Assembly: GCF_016820445.1 (NCBI RefSeq)
Contig: NZ_JADHDT010000006.1
Span: forward strand, 1-64,000
DNA: 64,000 nucleotides
From: Sphingomonas beigongshangi
GTDB taxonomy: Bacteria > Pseudomonadota > Alphaproteobacteria > Sphingomonadales > Sphingomonadaceae
Direction of reading: 5' to 3'
Part shown: in pieces, positions 42,453-50,764 of the stretch
How the letters are laid out: each line of letters begins with the position of its first letter
How positions within the stretch are numbered: the first letter of the stretch is position 1
The notes under the pieces: generated by a model
The model's database searches: none
What the model was told of the DNA's origin: nothing
What the model saw: only the letters and a program-made list of their open reading frames with translations
Program-made: the position numbers and the translations under genes

Positions 42453-42957
42453 GGTCTTCAGTGCTCAATTCTTTGATGCGCCGTGCTGGGACGCCAGCGT
42501 AAACGCCGTTCGCCTCAGTATTGCCAGCGACTACGGCACCAGCCGCGATAATGCACCCTGAAGCCACACTGACGCCTGGAAGGATAGTAGCGCGGGCGCC
42601 GATCCAGCTCCCCTCACCGATGCGGATGCCATCGTATCGAATATCACCGGCCCGTTCACTTGCGGGACCGACCGCATGGGTCGTCGTCACCAACATAACC
42701 TCGCATGCGATGCGAACGCCTTCACCGATTTCGATCGGGGCATTGGCATCGATGAAGCACCTCGCGTTGATGGATATGCTGCCCATTGTTCGAAGCCCAT
42801 CGCCTGACAGGAAAATGCCTTCAGACAGGTAGGTCTGATCAGAAAGTCTGTGCCCAAGTCGCCGTACGATGCGGCGACGGAACCCCGCAGGGATCATTCC
42901 TGAGCGCTGGACCGCGTTCAGCGTCGCGTAGCGCAATCTACCGAGCCACACTTTCAT
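42406..42957 (-). CDS. Left-handed beta-helix acetyltransferase (lysogenic conversion)
   Basis: The 183-residue enzyme has hexapeptide repeats (EIGEGVRIACEVMLVTTTHA; IGEGSWIGARATILPGVSVA; SGCIIAAGAVVAGNTEANGV) and ends YAGVPARRIK, the signature of maltose/NodL-type O-acetyltransferases with catalytic His in TTTHAVG. In a prophage after the tail fibre, it probably acetylates host surface sugar to alter the phage receptor. The frame continues upstream through a 90-bp leader repeated before the methyltransferase, so the start (42957, or 14 codons earlier) is uncertain. Its 3' end overlaps the tail fibre by 47 bases. Confidence 0.86.
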   Translation of the reverse strand: MKVWLGRLRYATLNAVQRSGMIPAGFRRRIVRRLGHRLSDQTYLSEGIFLSGDGLRTMGSISINARCFIDANAPIEIGEGVRIACEVMLVTTTHAVGPASERAGDIRYDGIRIGEGSWIGARATILPGVSVASGCIIAAGAVVAGNTEANGVYAGVPARRIKELSTEDLNLEVLPFAYSRAAR

Positions 42958-43044
42958 GCGCCGATGCTGCGCTCGAACCCATAAGCAAGCAAGCGGCATT
43001 ACGATCGCTTGTCGGGCTGGCTTCACGGGCAGCCTACCCCTTCT
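42955..43044. repeat. Leader repeat copy A (before the acetyltransferase)
   Basis: About 90 bp are shared with 43816-43907. The first 51 bases differ at four positions, and a second conserved block (TCACGGGCAGCCTA) lies near the far end. It covers the start region of the acetyltransferase gene on the minus strand and would encode the same short peptide (LACxWVRAQHRRM) in both copies. Confidence 0.8.
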
Positions 43045-43074
43045 CTATCTGGCAACGGCCGGTCTGATGGCACC

Positions 43075-43818
43075 TCAGTTATCGCGCCGCTGAGCCATTA
43101 CGGTAACGCTATGAACGCGACCTTCGATCCCCTGCTCGATAATTGGGGCGCCCATTCCGTGGAGAGAAAACAGGGCCAACACATGAGCTAGATCGTATTC
43201 ATTCATTTCGACAAGTGGTTCGCCCAGCGCCCGCCCCTTGACGGCGTTGGTCAGCATCTGGACGCCCGGAATAAAGCGTTGCGCCCAGTAAAGCAAAGCC
43301 TGATGCCGACGGTCGCCCCGATGCACGGTGAATTGCAGCGATATAACGCCGCTCGGAGCGACGACGGAAAGTAGGCGCTCAATAATCCGATAGCCCCGGT
43401 CAACTGGGATGTGTTGCAGGACGATATAGCTGTTCACAAAGTCGAAGCTGCCAGCAGTTTCGGACAAGGCGTCATCGGACTGGACCAGTATTGCGTTCGT
43501 TAGGCCGCGAGCGTCGAGATTGCGCTGGCATTCCGCACGCATCGATTGGGAAATGTCGACTCCTACCGCCTGCTCAAAATGGCGAGTTAGAGGTATCAAC
43601 AACCGGCCTACGCCGCAGCCGAAGTCGAGCGCTCGGCTGCGGTTGAATTGACCGAAAGCGACTGTCGCCTCTTCGAGCCGATCGCGGATGAAGGCGTCCC
43701 CACTCTCAAAGAAACCTTCGGCTGTACTGCTGCTCGCGCCGCGAAATTTCGGCACAGACAGAACGCCATAATAAGGATCGGTTCGACCCCATCGTTCCCA
43801 CGCGGTATCAGTATCCAT
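43075..43818 (-). CDS. Class I SAM-dependent methyltransferase (lysogenic conversion)
   Basis: The 247-residue protein has motif I RALDFGCGVGRLLIPL, motif II AVGVDISQSM and motif IV FDFVNSYIVLQHIPVDRGYR, a Rossmann-fold methyltransferase. Such genes next to phage tail fibres often methylate surface polysaccharide. The start is taken at 43818; the frame also runs upstream through leader repeat B. Same strand and direction as the acetyltransferase, 117 bp apart, so probably a conversion cassette. Confidence 0.84.
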   Translation of the reverse strand: MDTDTAWERWGRTDPYYGVLSVPKFRGASSSTAEGFFESGDAFIRDRLEEATVAFGQFNRSRALDFGCGVGRLLIPLTRHFEQAVGVDISQSMRAECQRNLDARGLTNAILVQSDDALSETAGSFDFVNSYIVLQHIPVDRGYRIIERLLSVVAPSGVISLQFTVHRGDRRHQALLYWAQRFIPGVQMLTNAVKGRALGEPLVEMNEYDLAHVLALFSLHGMGAPIIEQGIEGRVHSVTVMAQRRDN

Positions 43819-43907
43819 GCGACGATGCTGCGCTCGAACCCATTGGCAAGCAAGCAGCATTACGATTGATATCGGGGGTGGCCGTCACGGGCAGCCTAGG
43901 CCCTTCT
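43816..43907. repeat. Leader repeat copy B (before the methyltransferase)
   Basis: Second copy of the element at 42955-43044. Both lie at the same place relative to the start codon, suggesting duplication of a promoter/leader together with cassette capture. Confidence 0.8.
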
Positions 43908-43972
43908 GTACCTCTTAACGGTCGCTCGTACCTGCAAACTTTCTAACGGCGACAACAGAGCGCAGGAAAATA

Positions 43973-44338
43973 ATGTGCAACGGCGATCTCGAGAGCCGAT
44001 TCGCAGATGAACCTGGCCAAACGCCGTGGCGTTATGAAGTCAGAGGCCAGCGTTTCGCCGGCACCGGGAGCCCCGCTTTGTCCGATACCCCTTTCATCGT
44101 GATCGCCATCCTGATCATCCTCGCCTCGATCGTCACGCTGCTCTCGACGCCCCTGCTTGGTCGGATATCAGCGCTGCAATCGGGCGTTGTCCGCGCAGTC
44201 GCCTATGCGGTGGTCTTCGTGATTGTGCTGATCGTTGCCTATGGCGGGTGGCGCGTGCTTTCGGAAGCAGGCGGTACAACCATTGCTTTCCATCAAAAGC
44301 AGGCGAAGCAGCTGGAAGAGCCTATCCTGCTTCGCTGA
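43973..44338 (+). CDS. Two-span membrane protein, unknown
   Basis: The 121-residue protein has hydrophobic segments at about 40-60 (FIVIAILIILASIVTLLSTP) and 70-93 (AVAYAVVFVIVLIVAYGGWR) and a short soluble tail. AGGA precedes the ATG. It lies between the conversion genes and the lysis region and could be a superinfection exclusion protein or an auxiliary holin; the sequence does not decide. Confidence 0.6.
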   Translation: MCNGDLESRFADEPGQTPWRYEVRGQRFAGTGSPALSDTPFIVIAILIILASIVTLLSTPLLGRISALQSGVVRAVAYAVVFVIVLIVAYGGWRVLSEAGGTTIAFHQKQAKQLEEPILLR

Positions 44339-44367
44339 CCTTCGGCTAGGGATCGAGCGCCACTACG

Positions 44368-44754
44368 CTATCTCGGATCCGCATCGGCGGGGGTGGTCTG
44401 ATTCTGCTGCTGGCGATCCGTTGCTGCGGACGCAGTTGCTTCCCGACTCGCATCGCTTGCAGTCTCGTACGCGGAGGTAGCGCTCTTCTGCGGCTCGCGG
44501 GCGGCGGCGAGCGGATCGGCCTCTGCCCCAACGCGATATCGCTCGATCCGCAGCGATAATCGATTGCTGATCCGGTTATCAAGTCTGTTGTTTACGCGCC
44601 TTTGGTTGAGAGGCTTGGTCGGGTCGCCTGGCGTCGTCAGTCGGGCGCCGTAAGCTGTGGCAGTATCCCGCGCGGTGCGTGTCGTCTGCGCTGCTGCCGG
44701 TATCACGCAAAGCGTCGAAAGCAAAAAGATTGATGCGCGGGCTGTGCTGCTCAT
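44368..44754 (-). CDS. Exported protein of unknown function in the prophage
   Basis: The 128-residue protein has a signal peptide (ASIFLLSTLCVIPAAAQ) after GGGAG, then LNQRRVNNRLDNRISNRLSL, an Arg/Asn-rich repeat-like segment (NRL.NRI.NRL) seen in sphingomonad exported proteins, and a Ser/Ala/Gln-rich tail. Leftward, opposite to the lysis genes; expressed in the lysogen, it could be a moron acting in the periplasm. Confidence 0.6.
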   Translation of the reverse strand: MSSTARASIFLLSTLCVIPAAAQTTRTARDTATAYGARLTTPGDPTKPLNQRRVNNRLDNRISNRLSLRIERYRVGAEADPLAAAREPQKSATSAYETASDASREATASAATDRQQQNQTTPADADPR

Positions 44755-44802
44755 GGCGCTCCCTACCACATTCTGTCGCCTAGAGACCATCTGGAGATAC
44801 CG

Positions 44803-45336
44803 ATGACCAACATCAGCTTCGCGGCCCAGGCGGTCGCGAAAGGACCGATGACGGCCGCCCCGCCCTCATTCGACGGGCATGGGTGGCTCGTCGTAATCAA
44901 CCTCGCGGGGATGACCTTCGCTTGCATCGTTGCCTTCATGTTCGCCTATGATGCGCTATCCGCGATGAGGCGCAACAGGGGGCGGGACCTACCGAACCAT
45001 CCGGTGACGATCTGGCGCCGCGCGGGGCTTTGCTTCGCTGCCGGGATCGGCATCCGCACCTTGTTCGCCGCCGTCGCCCTGTGGAACTGGGACCCGCGCG
45101 ACCCGGCCGGCACAGGCTGGTTCCTGACCCTTCAACGCTTCGGCGATCCCGTTGCCCTAGCCTTTGGGCTCGCCGGGCTGACGCTGCTCTACCTGTCGGC
45201 GCCCGGTATGGTCGCGCACCTACGCCGCAAGCCGTTCCCTATCGCCATGTGGGCATCGCTCCCCATGCTTCGTCGGCCAGCCGCCATTGCGCTGCTGAGC
45301 TTCATTGCGGCCGTCGGCGTGGTGTCGACCCGATGA
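44803..45336 (+). CDS. Four-span membrane protein at the head of the lysis region
   Basis: The 177-residue product has hydrophobic segments near 30-50, 75-92, 112-130 and 158-174 (for example INLAGMTFACIVAFMFAYDA). It overlaps the next membrane gene by ATGA. Two coupled membrane proteins before an endolysin suggest a holin/antiholin or energy-related pair, but neither matches a holin family I can name. Confidence 0.58.
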   Translation: MTNISFAAQAVAKGPMTAAPPSFDGHGWLVVINLAGMTFACIVAFMFAYDALSAMRRNRGRDLPNHPVTIWRRAGLCFAAGIGIRTLFAAVALWNWDPRDPAGTGWFLTLQRFGDPVALAFGLAGLTLLYLSAPGMVAHLRRKPFPIAMWASLPMLRRPAAIALLSFIAAVGVVSTR

Positions 45337-45743
45337 TCTACAAAGGGGCGGCAACCATGGGGGCTCTTCTTCCTGTCGCAGCGGCTGCGATCGCAGGCGA
45401 CAAGGGCGCGACGGTTGCCACGAGTCAGCCGCTTATCTGGAATTTCGTCGGCTATCCGTTCGAAGCGGGCAGCATGATCGCCGGTATCTGCGCATGCCTA
45501 GCGGTGCGCTTCTACGTCACCGCCAAGGCGGGCAAGGAACATCGCTGGACGCTCGACTGGCCGGTGAGTGCGCTCGCGCTGCTATTCACGGCCGGCGCGA
45601 TCATGCGGCTCCGGCCCGACCCTGCGCTGGCCCTGATCTACGGGACCGGCCTTGGCGCGATGGGCGTCACGATCATCACCGTAGCGCTGAATTTCGTGCA
45701 GTCCCGCATTCCTGGTGCTGACGAGAGCAAGCCACCGGCCTGA
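45333..45743 (+). CDS. Membrane protein coupled to the previous gene
   Basis: The 136-residue protein has three to four hydrophobic segments (for example WNFVGYPFEAGSMIAGICAC; VSALALLFTAGAIMRL; GLGAMGVTIITVALNFVQ). The start at 45333 overlaps the previous stop. It lies 30 bp before the endolysin gene. It may be a phage holin or its partner. Confidence 0.57.
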   Translation: MIYKGAATMGALLPVAAAAIAGDKGATVATSQPLIWNFVGYPFEAGSMIAGICACLAVRFYVTAKAGKEHRWTLDWPVSALALLFTAGAIMRLRPDPALALIYGTGLGAMGVTIITVALNFVQSRIPGADESKPPA

Positions 45744-45773
45744 GCCGGCACCTCCATCCAAAGGACAACCGAC

Positions 45774-46367
45774 ATGATGGACGTTGCAGGATTGCAGCGG
45801 CGCCTGGGCGTGCGCGTCGACGGCGACTTGGGGCCGATCACGCTTGCCGCGCTCTTCGTCCGCTGCGGAGCTAGACCGGACACCGCTGCCGCGCTGGCGT
45901 CGACCGGCGAGATGGCGCTCGACGGCGCCCTGATCCTCGCAACGCCGCTGCGGCTCGCGCACTTCCTCGCGCAGGTCGGCCACGAAAGCGCGGGATTTCG
46001 CCAATTCGTCGAGATCTGGGGACCGACACCGGCACAGCGCCGCTACGAGGGTCGAACTGATCTCGGCAACGTCAAGCCGGGCGACGGTTTCCGCTTTCGC
46101 GGCCGCGGGCCGATCCAGATCACCGGCCGGACCAATTACCGACGCTTCGGTACTATCATAGGCGTAGACCTGATCGCCGATCCCGATGCAGCCGCGCGTC
46201 CGCCGATCGGCATCAAGCTCGCCTGCGCCTTCTGGACCGCGCACCGCATCAATGCAGCGGCTGATCGCGACGACGTCGAGGCGGTCACGCGCATCATCAA
46301 CGGTGGCACCAATGGCCTCGCTGATCGCGCCGCCCGATTGGCGGTCGCGAAGGCCCTGCTCGCCTGA
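45774..46367 (+). CDS. Endolysin, glycoside hydrolase family 19
   Basis: The 197-residue enzyme opens with a short peptidoglycan-binding-like part (VAGLQRRLGVRVDGDLGPIT) and has the GH19 catalytic core: LAHFLAQVGHESAGFRQFVE with Glu71 and Glu80, then FRFRGRGPIQITGRTNYRRF. GH19 lysozymes cut the glycan chain of peptidoglycan. Position between two membrane genes and the holin/spanins fits a lysis cassette. Confidence 0.93.
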   Translation: MMDVAGLQRRLGVRVDGDLGPITLAALFVRCGARPDTAAALASTGEMALDGALILATPLRLAHFLAQVGHESAGFRQFVEIWGPTPAQRRYEGRTDLGNVKPGDGFRFRGRGPIQITGRTNYRRFGTIIGVDLIADPDAAARPPIGIKLACAFWTAHRINAAADRDDVEAVTRIINGGTNGLADRAARLAVAKALLA

Positions 46368-46448
46368 CCCCATCGCCCAGCCATAGCGATCCTTCCGCGT
46401 CACCGCCGCAGGCTGGGCGGCGCGCGCCTCAACGAAAGGGGTAACCCC

Positions 46449-46670
46449 ATGTCCGACACCAAGAACTGGTGGCAGAGCCGTACCATCTGGCTGCAGATCG
46501 TTGCTGCCGTCTTCGCGCTGCTGAGCGCCTTCGACCTTCTGCCGGCCGATCTCGATCAGGAGCAGGTCGTCAGCGTCATCATGGCGATCGTCGCCGGCGT
46601 GACGATCATCCTGCGCTTCAAGGCGAGCCACGCGATCGCGCCGACGCCGACCAACACCAGCCCCGGCTGA
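46449..46670 (+). CDS. Putative holin
   Basis: The 73-residue protein has two hydrophobic segments (IWLQIVAAVFALLSAFDLL; VVSVIMAIVAGVTIILRF) and polar ends, the size and layout of a class II holin. It overlaps the spanin start by one base. 'WWQSRTIWLQIVA' is common at the start of phage holins in this group. Confidence 0.8.
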   Translation: MSDTKNWWQSRTIWLQIVAAVFALLSAFDLLPADLDQEQVVSVIMAIVAGVTIILRFKASHAIAPTPTNTSPG

Positions 46671-47095
46671 TGTGGCTGAAGTTGCTGGCGGGCGCGGGCT
46701 CTCTCGCGTTCGCCGTCTTCCTGATCCTGGCCTACGGCAACGCGCGCGAGGCGCAGGGCCGGCTGACGGAACAGGTTGCCGCTGCGAAACGCCAGGCGTT
46801 GGCGGATCGCAAGGCGGGCGATGCGGCCCTGGAGGCCGAGCGCCGGGTGACCGCGGCGGTGGACGGCTATGCCGCCCGCGCCGCGGCGCTGCGCCCCATC
46901 GTCCTCACCAACACCAAAGAGGTCATGACCTATGCAGCGACACCTGCCGGTGCTGCTCTGTGCCGCGCTGCTGAGCGCGTGCGGCTCGTCGACGGGCTCG
47001 ACGCGGCCCTCTTTCCTCCCGCCGCCCCCGTCTCCGCCGACGGCCGCACTGCAGCCGTGCCTGCCGACGCCACAGGCGCGCCAGCCGGACGGTAG
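46670..47095 (+). CDS. Rz-like inner-membrane spanin subunit
   Basis: The 141-residue protein has one N-terminal transmembrane span (LLAGAGSLAFAVFLILAYGN) and a long coiled coil (AQGRLTEQVAAAKRQALADR...). This is i-spanin architecture. A lipoprotein gene (46932) lies inside its second half in another reading frame, as in lambda Rz/Rz1. It completes lysis by joining inner and outer membranes. Confidence 0.82.
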   Translation: MWLKLLAGAGSLAFAVFLILAYGNAREAQGRLTEQVAAAKRQALADRKAGDAALEAERRVTAAVDGYAARAAALRPIVLTNTKEVMTYAATPAGAALCRAAERVRLVDGLDAALFPPAAPVSADGRTAAVPADATGAPAGR

Positions 47096-47198
47096 CGCGT
47101 CCGCGGCCGATGACGACGCGACGATCCGTCAGGGCCGCCTCGATCTGCGCTCCTGCGACGACAAGCGCCGCCTGCTGCTCGACGCCTGGCCTCGCTGA
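46932..47198 (+). CDS. Rz1-like outer-membrane lipoprotein (o-spanin), nested in Rz
   Basis: The 88-residue protein has a lipoprotein signal (VLLCAALLSAC, Cys17) and a Pro-rich segment (FLPPPPSPPTAALQPCLPTP), exactly the Rz1 pattern. The start is 164 bases inside the Rz-like gene in a shifted frame; the end extends about 100 bases beyond. Confidence 0.82.
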   Translation: MQRHLPVLLCAALLSACGSSTGSTRPSFLPPPPSPPTAALQPCLPTPQARQPDGSASAADDDATIRQGRLDLRSCDDKRRLLLDAWPR

Positions 47199-47228
47199 CC
47201 CCCTGTTCAACAACGAAGGACCACCATC

Positions 47229-47645
47229 ATGGCGAATAAGTTGTATCCCAAATACAAGCAGGCGCTGCTTACCGCAGGCGTCAACCTTGTCACCGGCACC
47301 GTGAAGGCGCAGCTGGTCGACACCAGCGCCTACACCTATTCCGACACGCACCAGTTCCTGTCCGACGTGCCTGCGGCCGCCCGCTACGGCACCGCCGCGA
47401 CGCTCGCGAACAAGACCGTCGTCAACGGTGTGTTCGACGCGGACGACGCGCTGTTCACGTCCGTACCGGCCGGCTCCACCGGCACGACCGACAAGGAAGA
47501 GGCAATCGTCCTCTACCTCGACACCGGCACGGCCGGCACGTCGCAGCTGATCTACTACATCGACAGCGCGACCGGTCTCCCGGTCACCCCCAACGGCGGC
47601 AATATCGTTGCCTCCTGGGACGCGAACGGCATCTTCGCCCTCTAA
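47229..47645 (+). CDS. Phage structural protein, conserved family
   Basis: The 138-residue protein (KYKQALLTAGVNLVTGTVKA; HQFLSDVPAAARYGTA; GTSQLIYYIDSATGLPVTPN) matches a frequent phage virion protein pattern with 'LVDTxxYTxxxxTHQFLSDIPAGAR' and 'TGLPVTPNGG'. It may decorate the tail fibre or neck. It starts a second structural group after the lysis genes. Confidence 0.72.
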   Translation: MANKLYPKYKQALLTAGVNLVTGTVKAQLVDTSAYTYSDTHQFLSDVPAAARYGTAATLANKTVVNGVFDADDALFTSVPAGSTGTTDKEEAIVLYLDTGTAGTSQLIYYIDSATGLPVTPNGGNIVASWDANGIFAL

Positions 47646-47663
47646 GATCGGGAGACGTCGGCG

Positions 47664-48011
47664 ATGCCGATCCAGAGCGTGCCCCCGATCGCGGCGGGCT
47701 ATGCATATCGCGTGCGCCTGCAGGTGACCGGCGAGGACCCCGTGTTCCCTGTCGGCTGCCGCCTGCGGGCGCAGGTGCGTCCATTCGTCGGCTCGACGCA
47801 TGTCGCGGGCACGCTCACCACCGAGAACGGCGGGATCACCCGCATCGATGATCAGACGGTGGAGCTGGAGCTTCCCGAGGCGCTGACCGCGAACATCGAC
47901 AACGACGCCGCCTGGCTCGATCTCGCGCGCGCCGACCTCGATCCCGACGAATGGATCCCAGTGCAGATCAAGCTGCCGGTCATCACGCCCGTGACGGAGC
48001 CGGAAGCCTGA
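47664..48011 (+). CDS. Phage virion-associated protein, beta-rich
   Basis: The 115-residue protein (GYAYRVRLQVTGEDPVFPVG, RIDDQTVELELPEALTANID) is beta-rich. Its stop overlaps the next start. Similar small proteins precede repeat-containing fibre proteins in alphaproteobacterial phages and may be adaptors. Function not known. Confidence 0.55.
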   Translation: MPIQSVPPIAAGYAYRVRLQVTGEDPVFPVGCRLRAQVRPFVGSTHVAGTLTTENGGITRIDDQTVELELPEALTANIDNDAAWLDLARADLDPDEWIPVQIKLPVITPVTEPEA

Positions 48012-50764
48012 TGCGCACGATCATCGTCGACCGGCTGATCATGCCGGCGCTGATCAGCGCGAGCAGCGGCCTGACGGCTCTCCTGCTGCCGGCCCCGCCC
48101 CGCGACGTCGGCGGTCGGCTGACGATCCGACCGCCGTTCCTCCTCGGCAACGGCCAACTCTACCCGCCGGCGATGGCGCCGGGATCCGTGGCGATCGCGC
48201 CTGCTATGCTCGGCACCGCGGTCGTTGCGTTTGCACCCCGCATCATCGTCGCGCCGACTGCGGTGACGCCGCCTGTCCTGCTCTCCACGGTCGCCCTTTT
48301 TCCGCCATCGGTGCAACCGGGCGGCGTCGCCGTCGCGCCCGCAATGCAAGCCAGCACGGCCGCACCCTTCGCGCCCGACGTTCGATCTGCCGCAGCCGGA
48401 ACCATCCTGCCGCCCTTCGTAGCTTCGTCAGGTTTTGCGAACGCGCCTGCTGTCCAGCCGGGTACGGTCGCCGTCCAGCCTGCGGCGCTGCCCAGCGCGG
48501 CCGCCCCATTCGCGCCGACGATCCAGGCCATCGCGGCAGGGTCAATCGCACCTGCGCTCTTGGCCTCGTCTGTGGTTCTGTCGGCGCCGACGGTTCAACC
48601 GGGCGCGGTTTCCGTCCTCCCCGGGCTTCTTGCGTCGGCATCGGCGCTCTATGCGCCAATGGTCCAGTCGATCGCCGCGAACAGCGTGCAGCCCGCCCTG
48701 CTCCCCTCGGCGGCTGTATCGTACGCACCAACGATCGCCGCAGGTCTCGTGACCATCACGCCAGCCGCACTCGTCTCGGGCGCACAGATGTATGCCCCGA
48801 TGATCCAGCCCAGCGCCGCTACAGTCGCGCCGCCTGCGCTCGCAACGACGGCCAGCTTCTATGCGCTGTCCGTGCTGCCGGGGGTCGTTGCGGTCGCCCC
48901 ACCCCTCCGCGCGAGCGGTGCATCGCTCTTCGGCCCGGTGCTCCTGCCCGGCAGCGTCGTCGTCATGCCGCCGCAGCTCGCTTCGACTGCGCTGACCTAT
49001 CCGCCTTCGGTTACCGCTGCAGCGGCGGCGCCGACCGCTCTGATCTATATCGGCCTCGGCGATTCCAAGGGCGTCGGCGTCAATCCGCGCGAAGCGCAGG
49101 ACACCCGCGCGCCCAACACGTACAATGCTCGCAGCCGATCGCCGGCGGGCATCAGCACCAGCCTTCCTTATGACCAGGCGATCGCGCCGGACGGCAACAG
49201 CTACCTCTCGCCCTACGAATATTTCGCCAAGCAGGTCGCGGCGGACACCGGCCTGCCGGTGATCATCATCCCGCATAACTGGAACGGCACCAGCATCTTC
49301 AAGCCCGGCGGCACTCAGGGCGAATGGGGTGTCGGCGCTACTTTGCACGAGAGCCTGATCGATCGCTGCAACGGTACCGGCGCCTATGCCGGCGCTGGCC
49401 TGGTCAAGGCGGCGATGGATGCCTTCCCGGGCGCAGCGGTGGCGGGCATGATCCGAATCGAAGGCACGAACGACGCGGGGTTGAGCGGTTCGGACACGGT
49501 GACGCAGGCGGCGTTCTTCAACGCCACGGTCAACGGGGATGCAGACTTCAAGGCGCGCATCTTCGCCAATGGCGTCAGCGGGGCGACGATCGGCAACGTG
49601 CCGACCTACATCCTCGGCCTTCTGCCCGAAACGATCGCAGCACGACGTACGCAGAGCGGCCTGAACGTCGAGCTTGGCCTGCGCCAGGCAGCAGCGGCAA
49701 TCCCGAACGGCGTGTTCTACAAGTCGCCGGAAGGCGTGGCGATCACGGATAACCTGCACGAGACGCTGCCTGGCGTGCGCAACTCCGGCACGCAGCTGGC
49801 ACTCCTGCGCTCCAGCACCACCCCGGTGACGATCCTCAATGCCTCGACCTTCGCCGTATACGAGGGGCAGAAGGTCGGGTGGGAGCTGCTCACCGACCAA
49901 TATGCCTACCTCAGCCTGACCGGGCCGGATGCGGCGAAGTTCATGATCGATGCCGTCACCGATACGACGGACGCCAGCATCACGTCCGGCCGGATCCGCT
50001 ATATCCTGCGCTTTGCTGGCGACGTGACGAAGACCTATGCTTCGCCCGACGACGCCGACGGCGACCACGTCTACCAGTTCACGATCAACGCCCTCAGCGG
50101 GGGGCGTATCCTGACGACGAAGGCCGTCAGCCTGTCGGTGGTGCAGGCGTATGGTCAGGTCGGCACTGTCGCAGCGTCTGCCCCAATGGCGCCGTTCAAC
50201 GTGGCGCTGACCGGCAACACCGGCCGCGACATCGCCAACTTCTCCGTCGGCGCGGGCATGAACCAGATCGTCTTCCGCAAGGCGAATGGACCGGCGGTCA
50301 TTCAGGGCATCTGGATCGACGGCATCTACTTCCCGCGGCATGCGAGCAGCACCAACGAGTTCGCGATCATCTACGCTGCCATCGCCAGCGCGCGTACGGT
50401 CACCGCGCGCATCGCCACCGACGCGGCGGGGTCGCTGTCGCTCGCTGGCTACGTCGAGACGGTCACCGGCACCACTGCGACGCCGACCGAAGTAGTGCTG
50501 GTGCCGACGCAGCAGCAGGGCTCGCCCCACGCCGCCAACGTCACCACCCCGGTCAACGGCCTGTCGATCGCGGCCGGCCTGACCTATCAGGCTTCCGTCA
50601 ACGGGCCGGTCAGCGGTAGCCGCCAGGATGCGCTGACCAACATCGGCGACGGCAACATCTATTGGGCGGCAGCGCGCTTCACTGCCGGCGCCGGACAGAT
50701 CGGCTTCAACGTCGGCGGCACAGCGTACATGTACGTTGTCGCCTCGTCCTGGGCAAAGGCGTAG
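48011..50764 (+). CDS. Repeat-containing phage fibre with GDSL/SGNH esterase domain
   Basis: The 917-residue protein has an N-terminal part (residues 35-335) of 13 imperfect 21-25-residue repeats (pattern G-V-x-V-x-P-x-L-x-A-S-x-x-x-Y-A-P-x-V-Q-P). Then comes an SGNH hydrolase domain: block I IYIGLGDSKGVG with the catalytic Ser, and a late ITDNLHETLPG with Asp and His. The C-terminal 250 residues are beta-rich and adhesin-like. It should be a virion fibre that deacetylates surface polysaccharide. The start overlaps the previous stop. Confidence 0.82.
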   Translation: MRTIIVDRLIMPALISASSGLTALLLPAPPRDVGGRLTIRPPFLLGNGQLYPPAMAPGSVAIAPAMLGTAVVAFAPRIIVAPTAVTPPVLLSTVALFPPSVQPGGVAVAPAMQASTAAPFAPDVRSAAAGTILPPFVASSGFANAPAVQPGTVAVQPAALPSAAAPFAPTIQAIAAGSIAPALLASSVVLSAPTVQPGAVSVLPGLLASASALYAPMVQSIAANSVQPALLPSAAVSYAPTIAAGLVTITPAALVSGAQMYAPMIQPSAATVAPPALATTASFYALSVLPGVVAVAPPLRASGASLFGPVLLPGSVVVMPPQLASTALTYPPSVTAAAAAPTALIYIGLGDSKGVGVNPREAQDTRAPNTYNARSRSPAGISTSLPYDQAIAPDGNSYLSPYEYFAKQVAADTGLPVIIIPHNWNGTSIFKPGGTQGEWGVGATLHESLIDRCNGTGAYAGAGLVKAAMDAFPGAAVAGMIRIEGTNDAGLSGSDTVTQAAFFNATVNGDADFKARIFANGVSGATIGNVPTYILGLLPETIAARRTQSGLNVELGLRQAAAAIPNGVFYKSPEGVAITDNLHETLPGVRNSGTQLALLRSSTTPVTILNASTFAVYEGQKVGWELLTDQYAYLSLTGPDAAKFMIDAVTDTTDASITSGRIRYILRFAGDVTKTYASPDDADGDHVYQFTINALSGGRILTTKAVSLSVVQAYGQVGTVAASAPMAPFNVALTGNTGRDIANFSVGAGMNQIVFRKANGPAVIQGIWIDGIYFPRHASSTNEFAIIYAAIASARTVTARIATDAAGSLSLAGYVETVTGTTATPTEVVLVPTQQQGSPHAANVTTPVNGLSIAAGLTYQASVNGPVSGSRQDALTNIGDGNIYWAAARFTAGAGQIGFNVGGTAYMYVVASSWAKA

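Noticed and set aside
48542..50530. Leftward 662-codon frame opposite the esterase fibre
   Set aside because: Arg-rich shadow of a repeat-containing gene on the plus strand; no motifs.
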